From: Kordiimonadaceae bacterium | Lineage (GTDB): Bacteria > Pseudomonadota > Alphaproteobacteria > Sphingomonadales > Emcibacteraceae | Length of the DNA stretch: 64,000 nucleotides | Assembly: GCA_024236295.1 (NCBI GenBank) | Contig: JACKKT010000004.1 | Span: forward strand, 62,001 to 126,000 | Reading direction: 5' to 3' | Shown here: piece by piece, positions 8,828-18,319 of the stretch | How the letters are laid out: every line of letters begins with the position of its first letter | Numbering within the stretch: the stretch's first letter is position 1 | Notes under the pieces: generated by a model | Seen by the model: only the letters and a program-made list of their open reading frames with translations | What the model was told of the DNA's origin: nothing | The model's database searches: none | Position numbers and translations under genes: made by a program

Positions 8828-8921
8828 TTTGACTTAAACGGATAAATACCCAATAATCAATGGTCCATTTTTAATATAAAAACTGAGGGGCCGACTTATC
8901 CCGTTTTTAAAACCAAATTTT

Positions 8922-10412
8922 GTGAAGGCAATAGTGATAGCCCTTTATCTGGCGATCAATTCAATTGCGACTGCTGCCGAAAATAAAATCATTATCGGCA
9001 GCAAAATGGATAGTGAAAGCTATCTTCTTGCTGAAATTATGGCTCAGGTTCTTGAAAACAACGGATTTGAAGTAGAGCGAAAATTCGGTCTTGGCGGTAC
9101 GCTCATTTGTTATAATGCCCTAGTGGCGGGGGAAATTGATCTTTATCCCGAATATACCGGTACTGTATCAGCCGTCATTCTGACACCCGAAGAGCGGCAA
9201 CAAACTAATGGCACAATAGAGAGTTTTAAGACCCAATTAAATCAAAAAGGGCTGAACTTATTTTCACCTTTCGGGTTTAATAATAGCTATGTGCTAACCA
9301 TGAAGAAAAGTTTGAGTGAAAATCTGAATATCAATAAGATTTCAGATTTAAAATCACACACTGATCTTGTCGTAAGTGTAAGCCATGAATTTTTAAATCG
9401 GGATGATGGGTGGCCCGGCTTAAAGGCAGCTTACGGGCTTGATCTTCCGGCAACAGGTATTCAGCATGGGCTTGCCTATAAAGCGATTGATGAAGGCTCG
9501 ATTGACATAACAGACGCTTATTCAACAGACGGGGATATAGAAAGATATAAACTTACATTTCTTCAGGATGATCTTGGCTTTTTCCCAAAATATTATGGTG
9601 CGGCTTTTGCCAGAACTGACTTTTCTGATAAGGCAGTGGCGGCAATTTCCAAACTTGAAAATTCACTTGATGATGAAGGGATGCGGACACTCAATGCAAA
9701 AGTTGTTATTGATCAAAAGACTTTTTCTTCAGTTGCTCATGATTTTCTGGAAAAACGTGGATTTATTAACCCTAACCAAATTAATGAGCAAAATTCAATC
9801 ACCTCAAGACTTATCAGAAACACGGTTACCCATATCAAATTAACGCTTATTGCGCTCATTATCGGGTGCTTTACGGGTCTTTTGCTTGCCGTTGTAATAT
9901 TCCGCTCACAGGTGATCTCCCGATATGTGATTTATTTTAGCGGACTTTTACAGACGATCCCTTCGATTGCGCTGCTGGCATTAATGATCCCTATATTGGG
10001 GATTGGTGAGGTTCCGGCGATTACGGCTTTATTTCTTTATTCCTTATTGCCCATTCTCAGAAGCGCCGTTACCGCGCTTAGTACAATTGATCCAGTGCTG
10101 ACAAATGTATCGAAAGCAATCGGAATGAACAAATACCAGCAGCTTAGATATGTCCTTTTTCCATTGGCCCTTCCAAATATTCTTGCTGGCATTAAGACGG
10201 CGGCTGTGATCTGTATAGGTACGGCAACTCTGGCCGCATTTATCGGTGCCGGGGGATTGGGGGAGCCGATTGTTACGGGTCTTGCCCTTAATGATACCAG
10301 CTTAATATTACAGGGCGCCATCCCAGCAGCCATTCTGGCAATTATCGTTGAGCTTATTTTTGAAGGACTTGAGAAAAGGATTATACCAGCCCATATGCGC
10401 AAAGCCCATTAG
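8922..10412 (+). CDS. Osmoprotectant-type ABC transporter, fused substrate-binding protein and permease
   Basis: A 496-residue fusion. A signal-like N-terminus is followed by an OpuAC-type binding domain (about residues 22-285; IIIGSKMDSESYLLAEIMAQ, DLYPEYTGT) and then a five- or six-helix permease domain (about 300-490) with an EAA-like loop. The usual order in fused OpuC systems is permease first. The GTG at 8922 has no ribosome-binding site nearby; GAGGGG at 8885-8890 instead points to translation beginning near 8898 (in-frame ATC), which would lengthen the signal peptide. The partner ATPase is at 5477-6220. The substrate may be betaine, proline or citrulline. Confidence 0.85.
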   Translation: MKAIVIALYLAINSIATAAENKIIIGSKMDSESYLLAEIMAQVLENNGFEVERKFGLGGTLICYNALVAGEIDLYPEYTGTVSAVILTPEERQQTNGTIESFKTQLNQKGLNLFSPFGFNNSYVLTMKKSLSENLNINKISDLKSHTDLVVSVSHEFLNRDDGWPGLKAAYGLDLPATGIQHGLAYKAIDEGSIDITDAYSTDGDIERYKLTFLQDDLGFFPKYYGAAFARTDFSDKAVAAISKLENSLDDEGMRTLNAKVVIDQKTFSSVAHDFLEKRGFINPNQINEQNSITSRLIRNTVTHIKLTLIALIIGCFTGLLLAVVIFRSQVISRYVIYFSGLLQTIPSIALLALMIPILGIGEVPAITALFLYSLLPILRSAVTALSTIDPVLTNVSKAIGMNKYQQLRYVLFPLALPNILAGIKTAAVICIGTATLAAFIGAGGLGEPIVTGLALNDTSLILQGAIPAAILAIIVELIFEGLEKRIIPAHMRKAH

Positions 10413-10419
10413 GGGATAA

Positions 10420-11262
10420 TTAATCCTTGACCAACCGGACGGATTTTTCATGAAACTGAATCTTTCCTTCCTTGAATAATTTTCCAAGGGCTTTTTTATA
10501 ATTTGACTTGCTCGCATGAAAAACATGGTTGATTTCGTCCGGCGTGCTTTTGTCCGTCAGATGGGTTTGACCGCCATGTTCAACAAGATGTTCCAGGATT
10601 TTGTCAGATAAATCATCACGCATTTCATAGGCGAGCTTTTGTAAGGTGAGATTAATGCGTCCGTCGGCACGCGGTTCACCGATATATCCAATAAATCGGT
10701 CACCAACGTTGATGGGCCTTACAATTTCATTATTATGGATAAGACCCAGATGGCTGCCATTGATAACCGCTTTATAGCCAAGATCACTCCGGCTCGCGAT
10801 CAGCAGATCTACTTCTTCTCTGATTTCAAAATCATCTTCGTTTGTTTCTATAAGAAAACTGCTTAGGCGTGACGATGCAGCAATACGGTTTGTTTTATCA
10901 ATAAAAATATAAACGACATAGCTGCGGCCAATTTCCATCGGCACCCGCTGTTCCTTAAAGGGCGCCAATAAGTCTTTGCTTAAACCCCAGTCAAGAAAGC
11001 TGCCAAACCGGCTTTGACCAACAACAGGTAGATAGGCGCACTCACCCACCATTGCATTGGGTATTTCGGTCGTGGCAACAGGTCTGTCTTCGGAATCCAG
11101 ATAGACAAAAACATCAAGAAATGCACCAACTGCCCAAAGTTCTTCATTATCAGGAAGATATTTCTTAGGGAGCAGAATTTCTTCGTCATCACTTTTAAGA
11201 TAGACTCCGAAATCAACATGTTTGATGATTTCGAGTGTGTGCATTTTACCGACTTCTATCAT
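10420..11262 (-). CDS. CvfB-like S1 RNA-binding protein
   Basis: A 280-residue cytoplasmic protein resembling CvfB/YitL. Consecutive S1-like OB domains (about residues 5-65, 72-135 and 145-210) are followed by a C-terminal winged-helix (LTDKSTPDEINHVFHASKSN). Family members bind RNA and influence virulence or stress gene expression in Gram-positive bacteria; the role in Proteobacteria is unclear. The start overlaps the upstream reductive-dehalogenase-like gene by 4 nt (ATGA), although an in-frame ATG at 11244 could be used. The linkage of the two genes is probably only transcriptional. Confidence 0.82.
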   Translation of the reverse strand: MIEVGKMHTLEIIKHVDFGVYLKSDDEEILLPKKYLPDNEELWAVGAFLDVFVYLDSEDRPVATTEIPNAMVGECAYLPVVGQSRFGSFLDWGLSKDLLAPFKEQRVPMEIGRSYVVYIFIDKTNRIAASSRLSSFLIETNEDDFEIREEVDLLIASRSDLGYKAVINGSHLGLIHNNEIVRPINVGDRFIGYIGEPRADGRINLTLQKLAYEMRDDLSDKILEHLVEHGGQTHLTDKSTPDEINHVFHASKSNYKKALGKLFKEGKIQFHEKSVRLVKD

Positions 11263-12590
11263 ATTTGGTTTTTCTTTATGGGGTTATCATCCGTTTCTGA
11301 ATTTTTAAGCTCCGGCCGCCACCAGTGGCTGGTTTTCATGCGTCCGCGGTCAATAAACCAGTCATCAAATTTAAGGGCCAGTTTTTTAAACGGACTTTTC
11401 GCCAGTTTTAACCATAAGCGATGAATAATTTTTGTATAATCCCTATTATAGGGACAGGAACGGATACAGATTATGCAATCAGTATTTTGATTGCACCAGA
11501 ACTTAAAGCATTTTTCAGCTGAAGGGGTCCATTTGACCACACCTTTGATATTGCTTTCACTATGCACATGATCAGACGGCGCATCAAACGGGATAGCCTT
11601 TGGCGGGCATGCTTTTGCACAGCGATCACAAATAGTACAGAATTCCTCAACGCCGAATTTTTTTGGCTTGTTAATTTCAAGCGGCATATCGGTGAAAATT
11701 TTTCCAATCCGAAAACGTGGACCGTATTTTTCATTAATTAGCATGCCGTGCCTGCCCACTTCGCCAAGTCCTGCCTGCAAGGCCAGCGGAATACAAAGCG
11801 CCGTATCATTAAGGGTAGCATAAGCCCTATAGCCCATATTGCGAATATACTGGGCCAAAGTGATAATTGCCACACCATCAAAAGTGTAACCAAGCCCTGT
11901 TGCCGCTCCTGATAAGGCGGAGGGAACTGTTCTAATAAGGTCCCGGTCCATCGGCTCCAACGTCACAATAACATTTGGGATATCCTCTGGTATCTCCTGT
12001 GGCTTCTGGCCGTTGCCCTGCATGGAAAATATTGATTTATACATCCATCTTTCATCATATTCGCAGACACCCAGATCACCAACGCCACAAAATCCTGCCA
12101 CTTTCCTGAGGTCACGGGTCGCTTCTTCCGGGCTTTCATATGGGTATGGCTCCGGCCAGCCCTGATCATGGGATGTATAATAATCCCAAAAGCCCTCTTT
12201 ACGGATTTCACCCGGTTTTTCATTTCTGAATTCACCTGATTTTTCAATATCGCGTATGACATTATTGACATGCCATGCCGCATTTCTGAAGGCATAATCC
12301 TTCTGGCTAAAGCCATCCGTCTTGCGGGCTTTGGCATAGGGCATATAATAGCCTTCAAAAAATTTATCGGATTTTTCGGATTTTATTTCCGGGTCCCACA
12401 TTGCCCGACAATAGATATCAAATTTCTGTTCGAACCTTTCAAAATCCTCACCGACTTTTATGCCGGTAAGATCGTCAATTGGCCTTGAGTGGCGAGACGA
12501 TTTTACATTTGACTTGTTCATATGAACGAAAAATCCTTGTGTACTGGTGATATCTGTAATGAAACTACACATATTTTGCTTTTGCATCAA
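11259..12590 (-). CDS. Reductive-dehalogenase-like protein with two 4Fe-4S clusters
   Basis: A 443-residue protein with a corrinoid-reductase-like domain. The stretch LALQAGLGEVGRHGMLINEK and the following TDMPL are characteristic of RdhA and its relatives. They are followed by two 4Fe-4S motifs, CTICDRCAKACP and, further on, CNQNTDCIICIRSCPY. There is no Tat signal and no membrane anchor gene nearby, so it is probably soluble, unlike respiratory RdhA. It also lacks the C-terminal reductase domain of catabolic NpRdhA types. An internal start at 12521 (MNKSNV) is possible. Epoxyqueuosine reductase is a distant alternative, but QueG is shorter. Confidence 0.72.
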   Translation of the reverse strand: MMQKQNMCSFITDITSTQGFFVHMNKSNVKSSRHSRPIDDLTGIKVGEDFERFEQKFDIYCRAMWDPEIKSEKSDKFFEGYYMPYAKARKTDGFSQKDYAFRNAAWHVNNVIRDIEKSGEFRNEKPGEIRKEGFWDYYTSHDQGWPEPYPYESPEEATRDLRKVAGFCGVGDLGVCEYDERWMYKSIFSMQGNGQKPQEIPEDIPNVIVTLEPMDRDLIRTVPSALSGAATGLGYTFDGVAIITLAQYIRNMGYRAYATLNDTALCIPLALQAGLGEVGRHGMLINEKYGPRFRIGKIFTDMPLEINKPKKFGVEEFCTICDRCAKACPPKAIPFDAPSDHVHSESNIKGVVKWTPSAEKCFKFWCNQNTDCIICIRSCPYNRDYTKIIHRLWLKLAKSPFKKLALKFDDWFIDRGRMKTSHWWRPELKNSETDDNPIKKNQI

Positions 12591-12637
12591 ACAAATATAA
12601 ATGCAATGCTATGGGTTAAAGTAAAAGGGGAGAATAT

Positions 12638-13723
12638 ATGATCAGTTTTTTTCAACGTTATTTATTGCCGGGCTTCGTCTATCAATCGGTGATTATTGCT
12701 GGTGGTTATGCAACGGGACGTGAGATTGTCGAGTTTTTCTTTGGACCCGGACCGCTTGGGGGTCTTTTGGGAATTTTTGTGGCAATGACGATCTGGAGTA
12801 TTACGCTAGCCGCCTGCTTCGAGCTGGCACGTATTACAAAAAGCTATGATTATAAAACATATTTTAATCAAACTCTGGGCCGGTTTAGCATTTTGTTTGA
12901 AATTGTCTATATGCTGCAAATTGTTCTGGTGATTTCAATTGTTGGAGCAGCGGCGGGTGAACTGCTGTCAGAAAATTATGGTATTCCCTCAATTTGGGGA
13001 ACTGTAACAATGATGATTTCAGTTGGAATACTGGTATTTTATGGTTCAAGCCTGATTGAAAAATTCTTAAGTATATGGTCTCTTCTGCTTTATATGGCTT
13101 ATGCAGCATTTGTTATTTTATGTATCAGTGTTTTTGGCGACAGAATTGCAGAAAATTTTGCAAGCTATCCAATAGGTGAGGGTTGGTTTAAAGGGGGACT
13201 GACCTATTCAGGATATAATCTGGCAACTATTCCGGCTGTATTATTTTGCATTAATCATATCAAAACAAGAAAAGAAGCTATTTGGGCAGGACTTCTCTCA
13301 GGCCCGATTGCCATGATTCCTGGTATATTCTTTTTCGTTGCTATGATGGGCTATTATCCTGAAATTATGGATCGGTCGTTACCAGTTAATTACCTGCTTG
13401 AGCTTTTAGATGTTCCTGCATTCAAAGTTATATTTCAGATTATTCTTTTTGGGACCTTTATTGAAACCTGCACAGCAATGATCCATTCCATAAATGAACG
13501 GATTGCTACTTCCTACCATCACAAAAGTAAGGAAATGCCTCGGTTTCTAAGGCCACTAATTGCCATTTTTATATTGTTTACGGCAATTGTGTTGGCAACA
13601 AAATTTGGCATCGTTAATCTGATCTCACAAGGATATGGCACACTGACCTGGATATTTATCATATTGATCATCATTCCATTATTTACTATTGGTATGTGGA
13701 AAATAATAAAAAGTGATGAGTGA
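12638..13723 (+). CDS. YkvI-type multi-pass membrane protein (putative transporter)
   Basis: A 361-residue integral membrane protein with about ten hydrophobic helices and an N-terminal GYATGREIVEFF segment, typical of the uncharacterised YkvI family within the APC-like superfamily. The gene has an AAGGGGAG ribosome-binding site. It overlaps the following D-amino-acid dehydrogenase start by one base (TGATG). That coupling suggests it imports the substrate oxidised by the dehydrogenase. No member has a settled substrate to my knowledge. Confidence 0.75.
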   Translation: MISFFQRYLLPGFVYQSVIIAGGYATGREIVEFFFGPGPLGGLLGIFVAMTIWSITLAACFELARITKSYDYKTYFNQTLGRFSILFEIVYMLQIVLVISIVGAAAGELLSENYGIPSIWGTVTMMISVGILVFYGSSLIEKFLSIWSLLLYMAYAAFVILCISVFGDRIAENFASYPIGEGWFKGGLTYSGYNLATIPAVLFCINHIKTRKEAIWAGLLSGPIAMIPGIFFFVAMMGYYPEIMDRSLPVNYLLELLDVPAFKVIFQIILFGTFIETCTAMIHSINERIATSYHHKSKEMPRFLRPLIAIFILFTAIVLATKFGIVNLISQGYGTLTWIFIILIIIPLFTIGMWKIIKSDE

Positions 13724-14982
13724 TGAAAATTACAGTGATTGGTGCCGGTCTTATTGGTGTAACGACGGCATATTTTCTGGCCAAAGATGGGCATGAGGTT
13801 GATGTTATAGATCGCGCAAACGGTCCGGCATTGGAAACCAGTTTTGCCAATGCCGGAATGCTCACCCCGTCAATGGCTGACCCCTGGAATGCGCCAGGAA
13901 TATTAGGGACACTGCTCTTATCATTTTTCAGTTCTCACAGCTCATTCAAGTTAAGGGCAAAAACGATCCCTTCCATGATTGGCTGGGGATTGAGCTTTCT
14001 GAATAATTCAAGAAAACCTCTTTATCTTAATAATCTTCATCGCAGTGCTTCCCTTGCCTGTTATTCAATGGATATGCTGACAAAATTAAATGAAGAACTG
14101 GATATTCATTATGACGGGATTACGACCGGTTCCCTGAAGGTGTTTAGGGATCAGAAAAGTCTGGATAAGCTGGCCAAGCTTTCTGAGCATCTTAAAGATC
14201 ATGATATGACTTTCCGGGTTGTAAAGGGTGATGCACTTCTGGAGGTTGAACCATCACTTGCGCCAGTTGCGCATCAATTATGTGGCGGGGTTTATTTTCC
14301 GGGAGATCATGCGGGAAATGCTTATTTATTTACCTGTGAAATTGAAAAAGAGGCAAAAAAACTGGGGGTCAATTTTCATTACGGCATTGACGTTAAGAAA
14401 ATGATCCGTGAAGGGTCAAAAGTTAGCCGGATTATCACTGAGAATGATGAACTTGAGGCAGATAATTTTGTGCTCGCAGCAGGAAGTTATTCAACATTAA
14501 TTGCAAAGTCGGCAAGATTATTTGTACCGATAAGACCTGCTAAAGGATATTCACTTTCCGTACCCCTTAACGGATGGAACGGTGGTCCGCGAATGCCACT
14601 GATTGATGACGGTTTTCACGCGGCAATTTCTCCGCTTGGAAATGTTCTTAGGGTTGCCGGAACGGCAGAATTTGCAGGATATAATCGTTCTCTGACAAGG
14701 GATCGGCTCGATAATCTTTATCACCTTCTAGATGAAATATACCCCGATTTCAAACCTTTTATGGATCCTGACAAAGTGACAGAATGGGCGGGGCTCAGGC
14801 CACTGACTGCCGATGGCTCGCCCTTTATCGGCAAGACGGAAATTGAAAATCTGTATATTAATGCGGGCCACGGACCACTTGGCTGGACTATGGCCGCCGG
14901 ATCAGCAAAGATGCTTGCTGATATTATTGCAAATAGACGTCCTTCAATTGATCCGAAGCCATATGCATTAGACCGTTACTAA
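13723..14982 (+). CDS. DadA-like D-amino acid dehydrogenase
   Basis: A 419-residue FAD-dependent oxidoreductase of the DAO family. It has an N-terminal dinucleotide motif GAGLIGVTTAYFLA followed by VDVIDRANGPALETSFANAG, and a C-terminal GLRPLTADGSPFIGKTE plus INAGHGPLGWTMAAGS, as in DadA. It would oxidise D-amino acids to keto acids plus ammonia and pass electrons to the respiratory chain at the inner face of the membrane. ATG 13723 overlaps the upstream stop; a GTG at 13720 is equally possible. It is coupled to a putative transporter and convergent with an NSS transporter (4 nt overlap). Confidence 0.88.
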   Translation: MKITVIGAGLIGVTTAYFLAKDGHEVDVIDRANGPALETSFANAGMLTPSMADPWNAPGILGTLLLSFFSSHSSFKLRAKTIPSMIGWGLSFLNNSRKPLYLNNLHRSASLACYSMDMLTKLNEELDIHYDGITTGSLKVFRDQKSLDKLAKLSEHLKDHDMTFRVVKGDALLEVEPSLAPVAHQLCGGVYFPGDHAGNAYLFTCEIEKEAKKLGVNFHYGIDVKKMIREGSKVSRIITENDELEADNFVLAAGSYSTLIAKSARLFVPIRPAKGYSLSVPLNGWNGGPRMPLIDDGFHAAISPLGNVLRVAGTAEFAGYNRSLTRDRLDNLYHLLDEIYPDFKPFMDPDKVTEWAGLRPLTADGSPFIGKTEIENLYINAGHGPLGWTMAAGSAKMLADIIANRRPSIDPKPYALDRY

Positions 14983-16361
14983 AAAGGATTCCCGAACATT
15001 GTCGAATAGACAACAAGCGTGATAGCGATCGTTGCGACATATTTGGTGCTAAAATGCCATAATCTGTAATCACGGCTACCGTATTTAAAACCGAGTTGGG
15101 TTTGTACCATTTCCACTTTCATTGCCCATCCGGCGAATAATCCAATCAGCAGGGCATTAATCGGTAAGAGCACGTTGGCAACTGTATAATCCATGATGCC
15201 GAACAGGTTTTTACCTTCGTAAAGAGGAATAAAATCAAGGGGCTTTAAATCCGCCAGCACATTAAAGGACAGAACCATAAACATGCCAACAGACCAGGCG
15301 ACCAAACCGGTCGCCCAGGCCATTTTTATACGTGACATACCATTGTCAACAAACCAGGCAACAATCGGCTCAAGCATGCCTATGGTTGATGTCAGGGCCG
15401 CAAAGGACAAAAGAGTGAAAAATAATGTACCGAAAATTAATCCGCCCGGCATCTGACCAAAGGCAATCGGCAGGGTAGCAAAAATTAAGCCGGGGCCTTC
15501 ACCCGGTGTCAGGCCATATTCAAATACAATGGGAAAAATTGCAAACCCGGCAAGCAGGGCAACAATAGTATCAGCAATGGCGATAATGCCGGCTGATTTT
15601 GGCAGTGAGACATCATCGGGAAGATAAGCGCTATAGGTAATAAGCCCGCCGACACCAATTGCTAGGGAAAATAGGGCCTGGCCCAAGGCTTCAAGTATTG
15701 CCCTAGGGGTAAGTTTTGAAAAATCTGGATTTAGAAGAAAGTCCACAGCTTTTGCAGAATCCCCGGTGATCATTGCATAAGCCGCCAGAAAAATAAGGAT
15801 CATAAATAAAGCCGGCAGCATAAATTTGACGGCTTTTTCAAGTCCTTCTTTTACACCCAGCGAAATGATCGCAACAGTTATGAAAAGAAAAATGCTGAAC
15901 CAGGCAACAAGGGCAGGCCAATTTGCTTGTGCTTCGGCAAAAATAGCGCCTGAAGCCGCGGCATCAACACCAATAAACTGACCTGCGGCGGCCTTATATA
16001 TATAGTCTATCGACCAGCCGGCCACGACACTATAATAGGAAAGCCCGCAAACCGGGACCAGAATGCTGATCCATCCAATTGATTTCCAGAAGGGATGATG
16101 GCCCATACGAATTAATTTTTCCATTGTGCCGACCGCATTTAATTTCCCCGCGCGGCCAATGGCCAGTTCAGACATGATAAGCGGTACTCCCAGCAGAAAT
16201 ACAAAACCGACATAGACAATTATAAATGCGCCTCCGCCATTCTGTCCGGCGATATAGGGAAAGCGCCAGAGATTGCCTAGTCCGACGGCGCATCCGATTG
16301 CTGCCATAAGAAATGTTGTCCGTGAAGACCATGTGACTTTTTGAACCGTAGTATCACTCAT
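14979..16361 (-). CDS. Sodium-dependent transporter of the NSS/SNF family
   Basis: A 460-residue membrane protein with eleven or twelve helices. The first helix carries the NSS sodium/substrate signature AAIGCAVGLGNLWRFPYIAG. Bacterial members (LeuT, MhsT, TnaT) import amino acids with sodium. The substrate cannot be read from sequence; the adjacent D-amino-acid dehydrogenase and amino-acid theme suggest an amino acid. The 3' end overlaps the convergent DadA-like gene by 4 nt. It is divergent from the sulfatase gene, with about 145 nt between them. Confidence 0.92.
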   Translation of the reverse strand: MSDTTVQKVTWSSRTTFLMAAIGCAVGLGNLWRFPYIAGQNGGGAFIIVYVGFVFLLGVPLIMSELAIGRAGKLNAVGTMEKLIRMGHHPFWKSIGWISILVPVCGLSYYSVVAGWSIDYIYKAAAGQFIGVDAAASGAIFAEAQANWPALVAWFSIFLFITVAIISLGVKEGLEKAVKFMLPALFMILIFLAAYAMITGDSAKAVDFLLNPDFSKLTPRAILEALGQALFSLAIGVGGLITYSAYLPDDVSLPKSAGIIAIADTIVALLAGFAIFPIVFEYGLTPGEGPGLIFATLPIAFGQMPGGLIFGTLFFTLLSFAALTSTIGMLEPIVAWFVDNGMSRIKMAWATGLVAWSVGMFMVLSFNVLADLKPLDFIPLYEGKNLFGIMDYTVANVLLPINALLIGLFAGWAMKVEMVQTQLGFKYGSRDYRLWHFSTKYVATIAITLVVYSTMFGNPF

Positions 16362-16505
16362 GACGAAAACCCTATTATGTGAATATTTTATTTATAAGAT
16401 AAAATGAAGACTAGCGAGAATATTTGCCGATATCAATGCTTCATTGCATTTTATAAAAAAACATCTCATATTATCGAAAAGTGGGAGAACGGGAAGGAAT
16501 ATTCA

Positions 16506-18167
16506 ATGTATAAAGTCATTCTTTTTTTCTTTATAGCGGTGTTTTTGACAGCTTGCGAGCAATCAGAAAATAATACCTCGCCCGAAAAAATAGGCAGTGA
16601 CGACAGACCAAATATACTGCTAATTGTTGCGGACGATCTTGGATATTCGGATATCGCCCCATTTGGCGGCGAAATTTCAACGCCAAATATTGATGCCCTT
16701 GCAGCCGGAGGCATAAAGATGAGTAATATGTATGCAGCTGCTGCCTGCTCACCAACCAGAACCATGTTGCTTGGTGGCGCTGACAGTCACCGAGGCGGCA
16801 TGGGAACTATGTTTAATGATCAGGCGCCCAATCAATTGGGCAAACCGGGTTATGAAGGCTATCTGAATAATGATGTTGTAACTGTATCTACTCTTTTGAA
16901 AGACGCTGGATATCATACCTATATGACCGGTAAATGGCATCTTGGGTATGATGAGGATCAATCGCCAATGGCCAGAGGTTTTGAAAAATCATTTGCCCTT
17001 CTGCAAGGAGGATCAAGCCATTTTGATGATGCACCCTTAACAGTAGATCAGAATAAATCATGGTTCCGCGAAGATGGCAAAAGAGTGCCCTGGCCGGAGC
17101 ATCAGTTTTCAAGCCAATTTTATACTGATAAAATGATTGATTATATTGATCAGTCAAAAAATGACGGAAAACCATTCTTTGCCTACCTTGCCTATACGGC
17201 TCCACATTGGCCGCTTCAGGCGCCGGAAGATTATATTGATAAATATAAGGGAAAATATGATGAAGGCTATAATGTTCTGACGGAAAAAAGAATGAAATCC
17301 ATGGAAGCTATTGGTCTTATCAATCCAGGACTTAAGCCGCCCGTTCATGCATATCCCGATTCTGAGAACTGGAATAATTTAAGTGAAGAGCAAAAGAAAA
17401 TAAAAGCGCGCGAAATGGAAATCTATGCGGCTATGATTGATAATATGGATTATCATATCGGCCGCATTCTTGATTATCTGGATAATACCGGGCAGCGTGA
17501 AAATACAATAATTATTTTTATGTCTGATAACGGTGCCGCCGGGTTTGGGCCTGGAATGGCAAGAGCATTTCCCAAAGAATGGATCGACGCAAATTTTGAT
17601 AATTCGTATGATAATATGGGCAAAAAGGGCTCATACATATATTATGGCCCTCACTGGGCGCAGGCAGGGTCTGCCCCCTCACGCATGTTCAAGGGTTTTA
17701 TCACCGAGGGTGGGATTAAAGTACCGGGAATTATAAATTACGGTGAAAAAATAAAGCATCTTAAAGGAGAGTTTGATGATCATTTCCTGACAGTGCTTGA
17801 CCTTCCTGTAACATTTCTAGATCTGGCAAAAGCAAATCTTCCCGGTTCAGAATATAAAGGCCGTAAGGTTTATCCTTATATTGGTAAATCAATTCTTCCC
17901 TATCTGATTGGCGATGCAGAGACAATCCATAATGACAATGATGTCGTGTCCTGGGAGCTGAGTAACCGTATGGCTGTTCGAAAAGGTGATTGGAAAATTA
18001 TTAAAATCCCTGGAAAATATGGTACCGGAGAGTGGGAAATTTTCAATATTAAAGATGATCCTGGTGAAGCTCATGATTTAAGTAATGAGGAAAAAATCAA
18101 GCTGGCTGAGATGGTTGGTGAATGGGATAAATATGCGAAAGAAAATGGAGTCGTTTTGGCTCAATAA
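16506..18167 (+). CDS. Sulfatase (formylglycine type), lipoprotein
   Basis: A 553-residue arylsulfatase-family hydrolase. A lipoprotein signal ends at lipobox LTAC (Cys17), so it is probably membrane-anchored and exported. The metal site begins LLIVADDLGYSD. The formylglycine motif is CSPTR (Cys81), of the kind matured by FGE or anSME, followed by the TGKWHLGY motif; a second metal-site stretch is FMSDNGAAG. ATG 16506 is preferred over 16404 because GGGAAGGA precedes it and the signal peptide starts there. In marine bacteria such enzymes desulfate algal polysaccharides or small sulfate esters. No FGE gene is in the window. Confidence 0.9.
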   Translation: MYKVILFFFIAVFLTACEQSENNTSPEKIGSDDRPNILLIVADDLGYSDIAPFGGEISTPNIDALAAGGIKMSNMYAAAACSPTRTMLLGGADSHRGGMGTMFNDQAPNQLGKPGYEGYLNNDVVTVSTLLKDAGYHTYMTGKWHLGYDEDQSPMARGFEKSFALLQGGSSHFDDAPLTVDQNKSWFREDGKRVPWPEHQFSSQFYTDKMIDYIDQSKNDGKPFFAYLAYTAPHWPLQAPEDYIDKYKGKYDEGYNVLTEKRMKSMEAIGLINPGLKPPVHAYPDSENWNNLSEEQKKIKAREMEIYAAMIDNMDYHIGRILDYLDNTGQRENTIIIFMSDNGAAGFGPGMARAFPKEWIDANFDNSYDNMGKKGSYIYYGPHWAQAGSAPSRMFKGFITEGGIKVPGIINYGEKIKHLKGEFDDHFLTVLDLPVTFLDLAKANLPGSEYKGRKVYPYIGKSILPYLIGDAETIHNDNDVVSWELSNRMAVRKGDWKIIKIPGKYGTGEWEIFNIKDDPGEAHDLSNEEKIKLAEMVGEWDKYAKENGVVLAQ

Positions 18168-18300
18168 CTTTGTTTGAAAAAGCTGATTTTTTTTCAGGAT
18201 GGTGTTTTTTAGCTAACTTACTGTAGGGAATAGGCTAATTTGAACTTTTTTTTGGCATTTTGAACTTTTTTTTTGACAAACCATAAAAATAAAAGTATGC
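18168..18300. other. AT-rich spacer after the sulfatase gene
   Basis: About 130 nt with several T8-T9 runs and a repeated phrase (TTGAACTTTTTTTT) at about 18239-18275. The promoter of the polyamine operon probably lies here or slightly downstream. No open reading frame or clear terminator hairpin is seen. Confidence 0.4.
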
Positions 18301-18319
18301 ACTTTATCAGACAATTGAC

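Noticed and set aside
18239..18275. Short direct repeat TTGAACTTTTTTTT as a mobile-element trace
   Set aside because: Only two copies of a low-complexity phrase, with no inverted ends, target duplication or transposase.
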